Shown here in pieces: positions 1 to 7,932 of a stretch of 35,543 nt of DNA (positions are counted from its first letter, which is position 1; each line of letters starts with the position of its first letter). Position numbers and translations under genes: made by a program. The stretch comes from Dehalococcoidales bacterium. Lineage in GTDB: Bacteria; Chloroflexota; Dehalococcoidia; Dehalococcoidales; UBA3254. Location of the stretch: positions 1-35,543 of the forward strand of contig JAFGOB010000126.1 of NCBI GenBank assembly GCA_016926695.1, in the 5' to 3' direction. The notes beneath the pieces were generated by a model, which had not been told where the DNA came from, made no database searches, and worked only from the letters and a program-made list of their open reading frames with translations.

Positions 1-323
1 CCCCGGCGCAGGTAGTGAAGAAGCCGGGGCTCTGAATGGATAACAATTACCGGCCTGCAACAAATCCTGTGCCTATCCGTGAGATCGTGACGCCGGTCAC
101 GAGGAGGAGAAAAAGGGCCTGCTGTGGCTCTGAATGAACCAACCACCACAACATAGCGGGAAGGCATAAGTTGTCACGTGGGTTCATTACCTTCATAGGG
201 CAGCCCTTCGCTGCCTGCTTTGGCTCGCAAAGACGAGTCAAAGCAGGTGCTATAGATCATGTATATTGGGTATCTCAAAAACGGGCCGCTTTATGATGTT
301 CCTGCCTTCCCGGTCACGCAGGG
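1..323. other. Noncoding left end with small inverted repeats
   Basis: I see no convincing gene here. The stretch holds a 7-bp inverted repeat at 1-7/23-29 (CCCCGGC/GCCGGGG), a 6-bp dyad near 88-103 (CGTGAC/GTCACG) and a longer hairpin at 214-247, which is listed separately. A 64-codon reading frame on the minus strand starts with TTG, has no ribosome binding site and resembles no family I know, so I do not call it. Confidence 0.5.
214..247 (-). terminator. Hairpin downstream of the transglutaminase operon
   Basis: A 14-bp stem (arms 214-227 and 234-247, one G-T pair) encloses a 6-nt loop. It sits about 77 nt past the stop of the transglutaminase gene on the minus strand. No T-tract follows in either direction, so it may be a weak or factor-dependent end, an mRNA-stabilising hairpin, or simply an intergenic repeat. 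Confidence 0.35.
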
Positions 324-2771
324 CTATCTGAAACGGAGATGAAAATACGGGCGGAAGATGCGTTTGATAAGCGTGTTTCGCAGTCCCGGCCAGGTCTTTT
401 TAAATTCCACTTCCATGGGGTCCGAAGGTGCTTGACGGCTGTAACGGTAGAGAATGTAGGACCGGGTAATGCCCTTGACAACATCAGCATGCTGCGGCAG
501 GGTTTTTGCCAGTTGTCCGGAGAATTCCAGTTCGGTCTGTCGCGCTCCGGGCCCGAGACCTGCCATTGAAGCTAACCGCACCATGCGGGAGTACATGGCG
601 GTCTTGTTTCTGGGTCTGTTGGCGGACTGGAACCGGAGAATAAAAACGGCGATGATCAGAGAATAAACAGCCAGAAATACGAACAAATTCAAGGTGCTGT
701 TGGTCCGGGCATTTTTTATTACGGGAGCAGGGGATGATGCCGTGCCGGAACCTGGATAGGACGGATAATAATTCAGGTAGTCCGTGTAGAGTACGGCGCC
801 GGTATCGCTTGCCGGCATCGGTACCTCTTCGGGCGGAGTTGTATCCAGCAATATCCATCCCTGTCCGGGGTAATAGACCTCGGTCCAGGCATGATAATCG
901 CGGTCCCGGATGATATAGCTGCTGGTGGCACGGTCGAATTGACCGTGCGTGAATCCAACCACCATCCTGGCCGGAACGCCTGAACAGCGCAGAAGGACCG
1001 TGGCTGCGGAGGCGAAATAGTTACAATAGCCGGACTTCTGCGTAAAGAGAAAATAGTCTACGCCGTCCTCTCCTTCCGGAGGCGCATCAATCGATGCGTT
1101 ATAGCTTAGTGTTTTCAGGTATTCACTGATATCACGGGCTTTTTCGAAGGGTGTGGAGGCATCAGCGGTTATTTCTGAGGACAGTTTTTCGATGCGGACG
1201 GGAAGACCGGTAGGCAATTGGAGATAACGGTCCGTTATCCTGGAAGGGTATTCCTCTCCGGCTGCTGCAAGTATGGCATCGCTGACCGCCGGCGGGGGTA
1301 TTACCGCGATTGAGGCCCTTTTTTGCTGAAGGAGAGCCCCGGCGCTGGACAGGGCGGTTACGTTCTTTTCTTCCGTTTCAACCCGTGACACAATTACGCT
1401 CTGTGGCAGGGCCCCGGAACGTACGATGCCCTCCAGTTTCAACCCGTCCGGCAATAAAGCCGAAATCTGCTGGTCGGTGCGACGGCGGTTAATACGGACC
1501 TTCCTCAGGTTTACGGCAGCGGCGGCAATATCCGCAGGCAGCAGTGCATCCGGGGAAGAGTCCACTAAAGAAAGTGTGAAGACCTGGGGAGTTAGAACCT
1601 TCTCTATGACGGGAATGCTGGCCGCCGCGAACTCGCCGACACTGGGCAGTACATCGGTGGTCAACTGGGGAATCAGGGTATAGATGAATTCGTTATCGGA
1701 GGCCTGCTCGCTCCAGTCGGAACCTCTTTCGGCTTGACGGGCCATCTCCGGTTGTGTTTCTCCCGTTGTCCAGCCGGTGGCGGTATAGGTGTCATAGACC
1801 TGGGTTTTCCAGTAGCAAGTGCGGTCGGTATTGATGATAAATATCACCTGGTCGCTCAGTTCAAGCGGACCTCCGAATACCAGGTCCCTTTGACCTCCGT
1901 GGTTGAGAGTCGGCACTTTGCTCCCCGGGACCGTGGCAAAAAAGCTCTGCCAGTACAGCTCTACGGGACCTCTGAAAGGATCGTGCGCCCTGGCGTAATC
2001 GGCAATAGGGCTGACCTTGAATCCGGGGCTATTCCAGGCCATTGATACGGCGATAATGATTACCCCCAGTGACACGGCCAGCCGGTATACCGGTTTAGGT
2101 CCACTGAATGTAGTATTTCCTTTAGGCGTCTGCGAACGGTTTTTTAAGTAAGAGACCAGATAAAGGAAAAGCATAGCTGCCGCCAGATAGACCGGGAAGA
2201 AAAAATATTTTTCACTCTTCCAGAAATTAAGGTTGACCAGAACGATCAGGATTCCCAGCAGGACGGTTACCCATTGATTGCCCTTTTTTATTAACGACCA
2301 GGTGCAAATATACCCGGCCAGCCAGGCCAGGTAGCCGAAGATAAGGGCAACGTGCAGGGTGACCGGACTGGGAGCGCCGTATACCTGCGCGTACCACCAG
2401 GCCTGTATGTCCGAGACCATATGCATGACCCTGAGGTTGATGCCGGGATCGGGCAATAGCAGGAGTCCCTGTATAAAGACAACAATAAAGCCTGTCAATA
2501 AAGTCAGGATATGAAATAAGTGGGCTTTGAAGCGGCTTTTTATCAGCAGGAAGGAGGTCAGCGCCGCTACGACAAACACAGCAGTCAGAGAGGTTGCAGG
2601 CCTGACCCAGCCGGCCTGGTCCACCGACCAGACGGCGATGCCCAGCGTCACGATCATTGCCGCCACTTTTACCCATTCGGATGTATCCGGTCGATCGGCG
2701 CCGCCGGCGAAAAAGAACCTTTTAAGACCTGTTGTATGTGGAGGGATTTTCTTTCCGTACATGGATATCAC
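324..2771 (-). CDS. Transglutaminase-domain integral membrane protein (TgpA/DUF3488 type)
   Basis: An 815-residue membrane protein with about five or six hydrophobic helices in the first 250 residues, a long extracytoplasmic part, a transglutaminase-like core and one more transmembrane helix near residue 700. The core shows the papain-like triad in family context: SGYCNYF with Cys583, YHAWTEV with His627 and LLDTTPP with Asp643. The family (DUF3488 plus transglutaminase core plus DUF4129-like tail) is widespread but poorly understood, and is thought to modify or cleave surface proteins. It is the last gene of a MoxR / DUF58 / transglutaminase operon, a very common trio, and its start lies 2 nt after the DUF58 stop, which suggests translational coupling. 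The start used is GTG at 2771, with GGGA 5 nt upstream; ATG at 2762 is an alternative that shortens the protein by three residues. The family call is firm; the substrate is unknown. Confidence 0.9.
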   Translation of the reverse strand: MISMYGKKIPPHTTGLKRFFFAGGADRPDTSEWVKVAAMIVTLGIAVWSVDQAGWVRPATSLTAVFVVAALTSFLLIKSRFKAHLFHILTLLTGFIVVFIQGLLLLPDPGINLRVMHMVSDIQAWWYAQVYGAPSPVTLHVALIFGYLAWLAGYICTWSLIKKGNQWVTVLLGILIVLVNLNFWKSEKYFFFPVYLAAAMLFLYLVSYLKNRSQTPKGNTTFSGPKPVYRLAVSLGVIIIAVSMAWNSPGFKVSPIADYARAHDPFRGPVELYWQSFFATVPGSKVPTLNHGGQRDLVFGGPLELSDQVIFIINTDRTCYWKTQVYDTYTATGWTTGETQPEMARQAERGSDWSEQASDNEFIYTLIPQLTTDVLPSVGEFAAASIPVIEKVLTPQVFTLSLVDSSPDALLPADIAAAAVNLRKVRINRRRTDQQISALLPDGLKLEGIVRSGALPQSVIVSRVETEEKNVTALSSAGALLQQKRASIAVIPPPAVSDAILAAAGEEYPSRITDRYLQLPTGLPVRIEKLSSEITADASTPFEKARDISEYLKTLSYNASIDAPPEGEDGVDYFLFTQKSGYCNYFASAATVLLRCSGVPARMVVGFTHGQFDRATSSYIIRDRDYHAWTEVYYPGQGWILLDTTPPEEVPMPASDTGAVLYTDYLNYYPSYPGSGTASSPAPVIKNARTNSTLNLFVFLAVYSLIIAVFILRFQSANRPRNKTAMYSRMVRLASMAGLGPGARQTELEFSGQLAKTLPQHADVVKGITRSYILYRYSRQAPSDPMEVEFKKTWPGLRNTLIKRIFRPYFHLRFR

Positions 2772-2773
2772 GT

Positions 2774-3997
2774 TTATCCCGTCCCGGCGGCAGAGTAAAG
2801 ATTGAGCCTGCGGCTGTTTAATTCATCATCCAGGTTTTTTCCCTTCCTCACCAGGTATACGGGCACGTTGTGCGCGCTGAACAGCCTGAGTAGCCTGTGC
2901 GGCGATCCCTCTCCCCCGAAAGAAGAGGCATCAACCAGGATGACAATAGCCCTCAGCCCCTGTTTGACGCTGCTGATAATGGAGTCAGCCGCCTCATCAC
3001 GATCCGAAGCTGTAATCAGTACGGTCACGGCATTGCCGCTCAACTGGTCTCGTGCCCTGTAAACGGTCCTGGAGAGGGAAGAGTCACCGTCTGACTCCAT
3101 CACTGCCAGGGATTCCATGATACGCCACATATGCAAATTGCCCGACCTGGCGGGGAAATGGTGATAGGAGGAATTCTGTGCGATCAGACCGACCGGACGC
3201 CCCGCTGCGGCGTACTTCCTGACAATCGAGGCCGCTATGGTAATAATATATTCCGTGGTTGTCTCCGCGCCGCTGCCGGCTTGAGAATTCTTACTGAGGT
3301 CGGGAATTACCCAGATACGTTCGGTGCTGTCGGCGTCGAATTCCTTTACGATCAGTTTCCCGGTATGAGCGGTGCTGCGCCAGTGAATCCTGCTGAGGCT
3401 GTCTCCGGGAACGTACTCCCGGATACCGGAAAAGGCGCCTGCTTCCTGGAACATCATTTTGTTTCGCAGCAGCCCCTGTTCAGTCTCGAAGTCAGGCAGG
3501 TCTACAGTCGATGGACAGATAATGACCTCTTTCCCCGGGTCTATTACCTGTTTAAAGTGAATGATATCGAAGGGATCGGAGGCCTCTACCCTGAGAGGTC
3601 CTACCTTGTAGCATCCCCGGCGGGGAAAAGAGATGCTTTTACTCCAGTTATACACTATCCCGGAGTCCAGCCTGACAGGTGTTTTATCAGCCCGTTTTTC
3701 AGCACCGGTCAGTATCTCCATCTTGAAATAGCTTCCCGGCCACATGCCGCGGTTTTCAACCGTGGCCTCCACCTGGAATGTTTGTCCCGGCAGGTAGTGC
3801 TGTCCCGGGTTTTTTAGCGCTCCCCGTATTCCGCGGAGAGCCAAACGGGAGAATAAAAAACCCGCCAGGATAATCAGGATGATAAAAACAAAAAGTCTTT
3901 CTACCAGTATATGACTGCCGGTAAGAGCGATAGCCAGCACGACCAGGGGCACTACTATTATAAAAAAAACGTTACGCATGGACTGTTTCAAGACCAC
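2774..3997 (-). CDS. DUF58 domain-containing membrane-anchored protein
   Basis: A 407-residue protein with two hydrophobic helices in the first 50 residues, then a cytoplasmic region with the DUF58 hallmark REYVPGDSLSRIHWRSTA followed by GKLIVKEF, and a von Willebrand A-like C-terminal fold. DUF58 proteins accompany MoxR AAA ATPases and are thought to act as their membrane-side partners in assembling or activating surface complexes. Here the gene lies 22 nt after moxR and just before the transglutaminase gene. The start is uncertain: GTG at 3997 gives the longest frame, while ATG at 3979 begins directly before the first membrane helix. Neither has a clear Shine-Dalgarno site, in keeping with translation coupled to moxR. 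Confidence 0.88.
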   Translation of the reverse strand: MVLKQSMRNVFFIIVVPLVVLAIALTGSHILVERLFVFIILIILAGFLFSRLALRGIRGALKNPGQHYLPGQTFQVEATVENRGMWPGSYFKMEILTGAEKRADKTPVRLDSGIVYNWSKSISFPRRGCYKVGPLRVEASDPFDIIHFKQVIDPGKEVIICPSTVDLPDFETEQGLLRNKMMFQEAGAFSGIREYVPGDSLSRIHWRSTAHTGKLIVKEFDADSTERIWVIPDLSKNSQAGSGAETTTEYIITIAASIVRKYAAAGRPVGLIAQNSSYHHFPARSGNLHMWRIMESLAVMESDGDSSLSRTVYRARDQLSGNAVTVLITASDRDEAADSIISSVKQGLRAIVILVDASSFGGEGSPHRLLRLFSAHNVPVYLVRKGKNLDDELNSRRLNLYSAAGTG

Positions 3998-4019
3998 TTT
4001 TACGGTGGGTATATATAGT

Positions 4020-4982
4020 CTATCTTTCCGGAAGTGTCGCGGGAAGGGGTACCTTTTCCAGTATATCGGAGATGACGGCTTTTATACTGCCGTTCTGGCC
4101 GTCATTGCTGATATTCATTACCAGCCGGTGTCCGAGCACCGGCTGTGCCAGTAGTCTGACATCGTCGGGCAGGACAAAATCCCTCCCTTCGATCAGTGCC
4201 CGTGCCTGGGAAGCACGAAAAAGGGCCAGTGATCCGCGGGGTGAAGCTCCCAGGTGGATGGAAGGGTGGCGGCGGGTGGCAGCGACTATGGCGGCGATGT
4301 ATTCCTTGACTGGTTGGTTGACATAAATGCTTCTAACGAATTTCTGCACCGTTGTAAGGTCAGTCTCCTCGGCTACCTGTTCCAGGTATTCGATGGGATG
4401 CCTGAATTGCTGCTTTTCCATGATGGTTATTTCATCGGATATGGAGGGATATCCCAGGTCAACGCGGATCAGAAAGCGGTCGAGCTGAGTTTCGGGCAGT
4501 GGAAAAGTACCCTCGTATTCCAGCGGGTTGAGGGTAGCGATGATGTTGAAGGGGTTGGGGAGAGGATGAGTTATCCCATCTACGGTGACCTGTCTTTCCT
4601 CCATGCATTCAAGAAGGGCCGACTGGGTCTTGGGTGTGGCCCGGTTGATCTCGTCCGCCAGGACGATATTGGCGAATAACGGACCGGGGCGGAATTCGAA
4701 GTTATCATTTTTCTGGCTGTATACGGACACGCCCGTGATATCGCCGGGCAGAAGGTCCGGGGTGAACTGAATGCGTTTGAATCTGGTGCCGAAAGACCTC
4801 GCCAGGCTGCGGGCGAACATGGTCTTCCCCACACCGGGGGTATCTTCGATCAGCAAATGTCCCTGGCTCAGAAATGCGATCAGCGCTATTTCGATGACCG
4901 GGCGCTTGCCGATGATTACCTTTTCGACATTATCGCAGATAGATTGTACCAGGCTGTGTGCTTCCAGGATTTTTGTTTCCAC
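4020..4982 (-). CDS. MoxR-family AAA+ ATPase
   Basis: A 320-residue AAA+ ATPase of the MoxR group, likely a chaperone-like ATPase working with the DUF58 and transglutaminase proteins encoded just downstream. Visible motifs are Walker A DTPGVGKT (about residues 47-54), Walker B with LADEINRA, the segment KTQSALLECMEE, and the sensor-like region TLNPLEYEGTFPLPETQLDRF, all standard for MoxR. A longer frame runs up to a TTG at 5003. I prefer GTG at 4982 because GGGAGGA lies 4-5 nt in front of it and the protein then starts where relatives usually do. This is the first gene of the operon. Its 5' leader carries a hairpin followed by a T-rich stretch, listed separately. Confidence 0.92.
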   Translation of the reverse strand: METKILEAHSLVQSICDNVEKVIIGKRPVIEIALIAFLSQGHLLIEDTPGVGKTMFARSLARSFGTRFKRIQFTPDLLPGDITGVSVYSQKNDNFEFRPGPLFANIVLADEINRATPKTQSALLECMEERQVTVDGITHPLPNPFNIIATLNPLEYEGTFPLPETQLDRFLIRVDLGYPSISDEITIMEKQQFRHPIEYLEQVAEETDLTTVQKFVRSIYVNQPVKEYIAAIVAATRRHPSIHLGASPRGSLALFRASQARALIEGRDFVLPDDVRLLAQPVLGHRLVMNISNDGQNGSIKAVISDILEKVPLPATLPER

Positions 4983-5429
4983 TGCTCCTCCCGTAAACCG
5001 CAACCCCGGATCCTCAAGGTGGAAATCATGTAAAAGAGAAAAACAACCGGAAAAATCCGGTTTATAATGCTCATCCGTAACGCTTTCTACTGAATCTCGC
5101 TACGATTATATTTTAACAACATTGAACTTAAGTGTGCAAATCAGGAAGGACAGACCAGAGTTACGGACTTCTCTTCGCTCATCGTAAATGATCCTGATAA
5201 TAATATTTTACTCGCATCCAGGACAAGAATAAATGCGGGCACCTCAAATTTTAACTATGAGAAAGCAGGACACTAATCAGCTCCCTTGATGGGAGAAGGT
5301 CTAAATTTCCTAATTCGGGATAACCATGCCGGTCTGCCGCCCCGGGCATTCTTCCTGTTCTCCAGTTCATTGCGCTTTATAAAACATCCTGATAAACTAA
5401 AAAATAATGTTTCGATGGAGGTTAAGTCT
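4983..5429. other. Divergent intergenic region between moxR and the MBL gene
   Basis: 447 nt without a credible gene. On the minus strand it holds a TATAAT box (5105-5110) without a good -35 and the leader hairpin at 5045-5062. On the plus side a small hairpin (CTCCC/GGGAG, 5281-5295) precedes the MBL gene. A longer in-frame extension of the MBL reading frame runs back to 5286, but it lacks a ribosome binding site and its translation does not look like protein. Confidence 0.5.
5045..5062 (-). terminator. Leader hairpin with T-rich tail upstream of moxR
   Basis: Arms AACCGGA (5045-5051) and TCCGGTT (5056-5062) with a 4-nt loop. Read on the minus strand the hairpin is followed by GTTTTTCTCTTTT, the form of an intrinsic terminator. 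It lies about 65 nt before the moxR start and after a possible TATAAT box, so it could act as an attenuator. The short stem keeps confidence moderate. Confidence 0.4.
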
Positions 5430-6281
5430 ATGGAGGTCAGGATTAATAATCACGGGGCCGATGCCCTCTCAACCAGGGTCTTTTTCAGCGATGAAAGCGG
5501 TTTTGAGGTTGCTTCTGTTATCGTTACCGGCCGGACGGATGCCGTTCTCATCGATGCTCAGTGGACATTATCCAATGCACACCGGGTGGTGGCGGAAATC
5601 CTGGAAACGGGTAAAATACTGAAGACTATCTACGTGACTCATGCCCATCCGGACCATTACTTCGGACTGGGGCCTATAGCCGAGGCTTTTCCGGCTGCAC
5701 GGGTAACGGCGCTTCCCTCGGTCGCCCGTACGATAAATAGGCAGTTTTTCGGTAAGATTGAACACTGGGAGAAGACCATCGGTATGACCAATGTTCCCAG
5801 GAAAGCTGTCAATATCGAGCCTCTGGCCGACAATTATTTTGAGCTGGAAGGACAGCGAATCGAAATAATCCCTCAGATCATGGGGGACCTGAAATACAAC
5901 AGCGTGGTCTGGATACCCTCCATTAAGACGCTTTACGGCAGCGATGTTCTTTTCAGCCAGGCCCACCCTTTCACCTGCGAGGTTACCGCGGATGAGCGGC
6001 AGCAATGGATCAGGGATTTGGACCGTCTTGAAGCCATGAATGCGGCTGTGGTCATCCCGGGACATCAGAAGCCCGGTATGCCTTTTGATGCCAGTTCATT
6101 CAGCTTTACCAGGGACTACCTGGTAGCCACGGAAGAGGAACTGGCCAGGACCACGGATACCGGTGGGTTCTATTATGCCATGGTAAAGCGTTTCCCGGAT
6201 GCCAACCTCTTCATCAGCAACGATATGAATGCAGGTGTTTTTAAAGGCGGAATGGACTGGAACTGGAAAGATGAAGAATAG
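5430..6281 (+). CDS. MBL-fold metallo-hydrolase
   Basis: A 283-residue cytoplasmic protein of the metallo-beta-lactamase superfamily. The metal-binding motif THAHPDHYFG (HxHxDH, residues 71-76) is intact and a later GHQKPG supplies a further histidine. The start is ATG at 5430, with GGAGG 8 nt upstream; the in-frame ATG at 5415 overlaps that ribosome binding site and is less likely. The superfamily covers lactonases, thioesterases, glyoxalases and aryl hydrolases, and the sequence alone does not settle the substrate. It stands alone, followed by 276 nt and the PQQ-propeller gene. Confidence 0.85.
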   Translation: MEVRINNHGADALSTRVFFSDESGFEVASVIVTGRTDAVLIDAQWTLSNAHRVVAEILETGKILKTIYVTHAHPDHYFGLGPIAEAFPAARVTALPSVARTINRQFFGKIEHWEKTIGMTNVPRKAVNIEPLADNYFELEGQRIEIIPQIMGDLKYNSVVWIPSIKTLYGSDVLFSQAHPFTCEVTADERQQWIRDLDRLEAMNAAVVIPGHQKPGMPFDASSFSFTRDYLVATEEELARTTDTGGFYYAMVKRFPDANLFISNDMNAGVFKGGMDWNWKDEE

Positions 6282-6452
6282 CGTTAGACCGGTACTGCTT
6301 CATGCAGACCCGTAAATTTCCGGTATCAATCTGTGTTATAGAGGTCTGTGTTACAGAATTGATGTAAAAGGATGACACCGCATCAGGAAATCGCATAGAC
6401 GGAGGATTAGTTGTTTTAGCGAGACTATCAGGTCTGAATCAAGGGAACAAAT

Positions 6453-6477
6453 GAGTTCAAAATAAATACTTGAACTC
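6453..6477. promoter_or_regulatory. Dyad operator candidate before the PQQ-propeller gene
   Basis: A perfect 8-bp inverted repeat GAGTTCAA - 9 nt - TTGAACTC (6453-6460/6470-6477). Its right arm contains the -35 box of the promoter called at 6470-6498, so a protein bound here would block RNA polymerase. No regulator gene lies adjacent. Confidence 0.45.
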
Positions 6478-6498
6478 GATTGCGACAAATAGTAAGAT
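6470..6498 (+). promoter_or_regulatory. Sigma-70 type promoter for the PQQ-propeller gene
   Basis: TTGAAC (6470-6475), 17-nt spacer, TAAGAT (6493-6498). Predicted transcription start is near 6505, leaving a leader of about 50 nt before the ATG at 6558. Confidence 0.45.
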
Positions 6499-6557
6499 AT
6501 TATCACTGGTATATTGTAATAAACTGCCACCAGGTTTAAAGATCAAAGGCTGGGAAG

Positions 6558-7862
6558 ATGACTTTTCGCACCGGAAAAATAATACAAGAATGGGGTAAAC
6601 CCAACAAGCGTGTCGCGTCACATCTGAAGCGGCGGAAATGGATTATAATCGGCGTAATTTGCCTGGTAGTTTTATTGCTGGCCTACTTTATTATGAATAA
6701 TATCCTGAATATGGTCTTCCGTCCCGTTTCCAGCCTTAACTCCGTGCCTCAAGCCTCTGATTGGGCCATGTTCGGTCGCGATTTGCTCCATTCATCAGGC
6801 TCCGAAAAGCAGGGCACCCTGCTCCAGGGGGTAGTAAAGCCTGTGCTTACCACAGGAGCGCCGATCAACACTTCACCCGTCATTTCCGGAGATTCGCTTT
6901 ACATCGGGTCGAGGGATTTCCACCTGTATGCCTTGGATATTCCCACCGGTTCGGTAATGTGGAAGTACAAAGCCGGATCGTGGGTGGAATCGTCACCGGC
7001 GGTAGTGGAAAACGTGGTTTACGTGGGGTCAAATGACGGAAAAATGTATGCTCTTAGCGCTGACACCGGTAAGAAAATCTGGGAACATTCCTCAAAATTT
7101 GTCATCCGTACTTCTCCCGCGGTTGCTGACGGACTGGTTTATTACGGCTCCAATGACTATGCAATTCATGCATTGAATACAGCCGACGGAACGCAGGCCT
7201 GGAAAGTAAATGCCGAAGCGGATATCCAGTCATCCCCGGCTGTTCATGAAGGTATCCTTTATATTGGAACCGGCAGCGATTTTTTCTTTGCGGTGGATGC
7301 CCTGCATGGGAGAGTGCGCAACCGGTTCAATGCCTATAATTCCGTAGCGTCTTCACCTGCTGTAAAGGACGGCGTAGTCTATTTCTGTAATTCAAGCGGT
7401 TACCTTTACGCTATGGAGGGCAAGGCTAAAAACTGGCTCCTGGAAAATAAAATCAGACCTATGTGGGCAACTCTGTATGTATACGGCGGAGCACCCCGGC
7501 CCCCGCCTGCATCCGGCTATCTCTGGTCGCTCGATCTGGGAGGGAGCTCAATCTCATCACCGGCGATAGACGGTAATAACCTGTTTATCGGAGCAGGTAA
7601 TAAACTGGTCTCGGTGGACCTCCAGAATCATGGAAAGCGATGGGAAGCCCTGACCGGAGGGAAAATAAGCTCTACACCCCTGGTAGCCGGCAATCTGGTC
7701 TATGTGACCAGTGAAAACGGGCATCTCTATGTTATCGACAGCAATACCGGACAGCAGCAGCAGGATATCGAGATCGGAGGCAGCATTACTACTTCTCCCG
7801 CTTTTTACGGATCAACCCTCTATGTCAGTTCGCTGGATGGAACGCTGTACGCGGTGGAATAG
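6558..7862 (+). CDS. Membrane-anchored PQQ-like beta-propeller repeat protein
   Basis: A 434-residue protein with a basic N-terminus, one transmembrane helix (about residues 27-47) and an external beta-propeller. At least seven blades repeat the pattern SSPAV-x-GxVYVGSxDGxxYAL-x-TGxxxW, for example TSPAVADGLVYYGSNDYAIH, TSPVISGDSLYIGSRDFHLY and STPLVAGNLVYVTSENGHLY. The fold is that of PQQ-binding quinoproteins and BamB. Relatives without clear PQQ ligands and catalytic residues usually act as scaffold or binding proteins, so I do not call it a dehydrogenase. The N-terminal anchor and lack of a cleavage site suggest it faces the outside while staying membrane bound. AAGG lies 8 nt before the ATG. 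It converges with the OYE-type gene. Confidence 0.85.
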   Translation: MTFRTGKIIQEWGKPNKRVASHLKRRKWIIIGVICLVVLLLAYFIMNNILNMVFRPVSSLNSVPQASDWAMFGRDLLHSSGSEKQGTLLQGVVKPVLTTGAPINTSPVISGDSLYIGSRDFHLYALDIPTGSVMWKYKAGSWVESSPAVVENVVYVGSNDGKMYALSADTGKKIWEHSSKFVIRTSPAVADGLVYYGSNDYAIHALNTADGTQAWKVNAEADIQSSPAVHEGILYIGTGSDFFFAVDALHGRVRNRFNAYNSVASSPAVKDGVVYFCNSSGYLYAMEGKAKNWLLENKIRPMWATLYVYGGAPRPPPASGYLWSLDLGGSSISSPAIDGNNLFIGAGNKLVSVDLQNHGKRWEALTGGKISSTPLVAGNLVYVTSENGHLYVIDSNTGQQQQDIEIGGSITTSPAFYGSTLYVSSLDGTLYAVE

Positions 7863-7932
7863 GGTCCGCATTCGCCCATTGTGATTATCACCGGCAGCTT
7901 TTCAGGTTATGCGTGGGTTAGCCTCTCCGGTT

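Noticed and set aside
47..241. A 64-codon minus-strand frame with a hydrophobic stretch
   Set aside because: TTG start, no Shine-Dalgarno site, no recognisable domain, and overlap with the 214-247 hairpin.
6558..7862. Quinoprotein alcohol dehydrogenase or BamB
   Set aside because: Catalytic Asp/Glu and PQQ-ligand motifs of dehydrogenases are not evident, and there is no outer-membrane assembly context.
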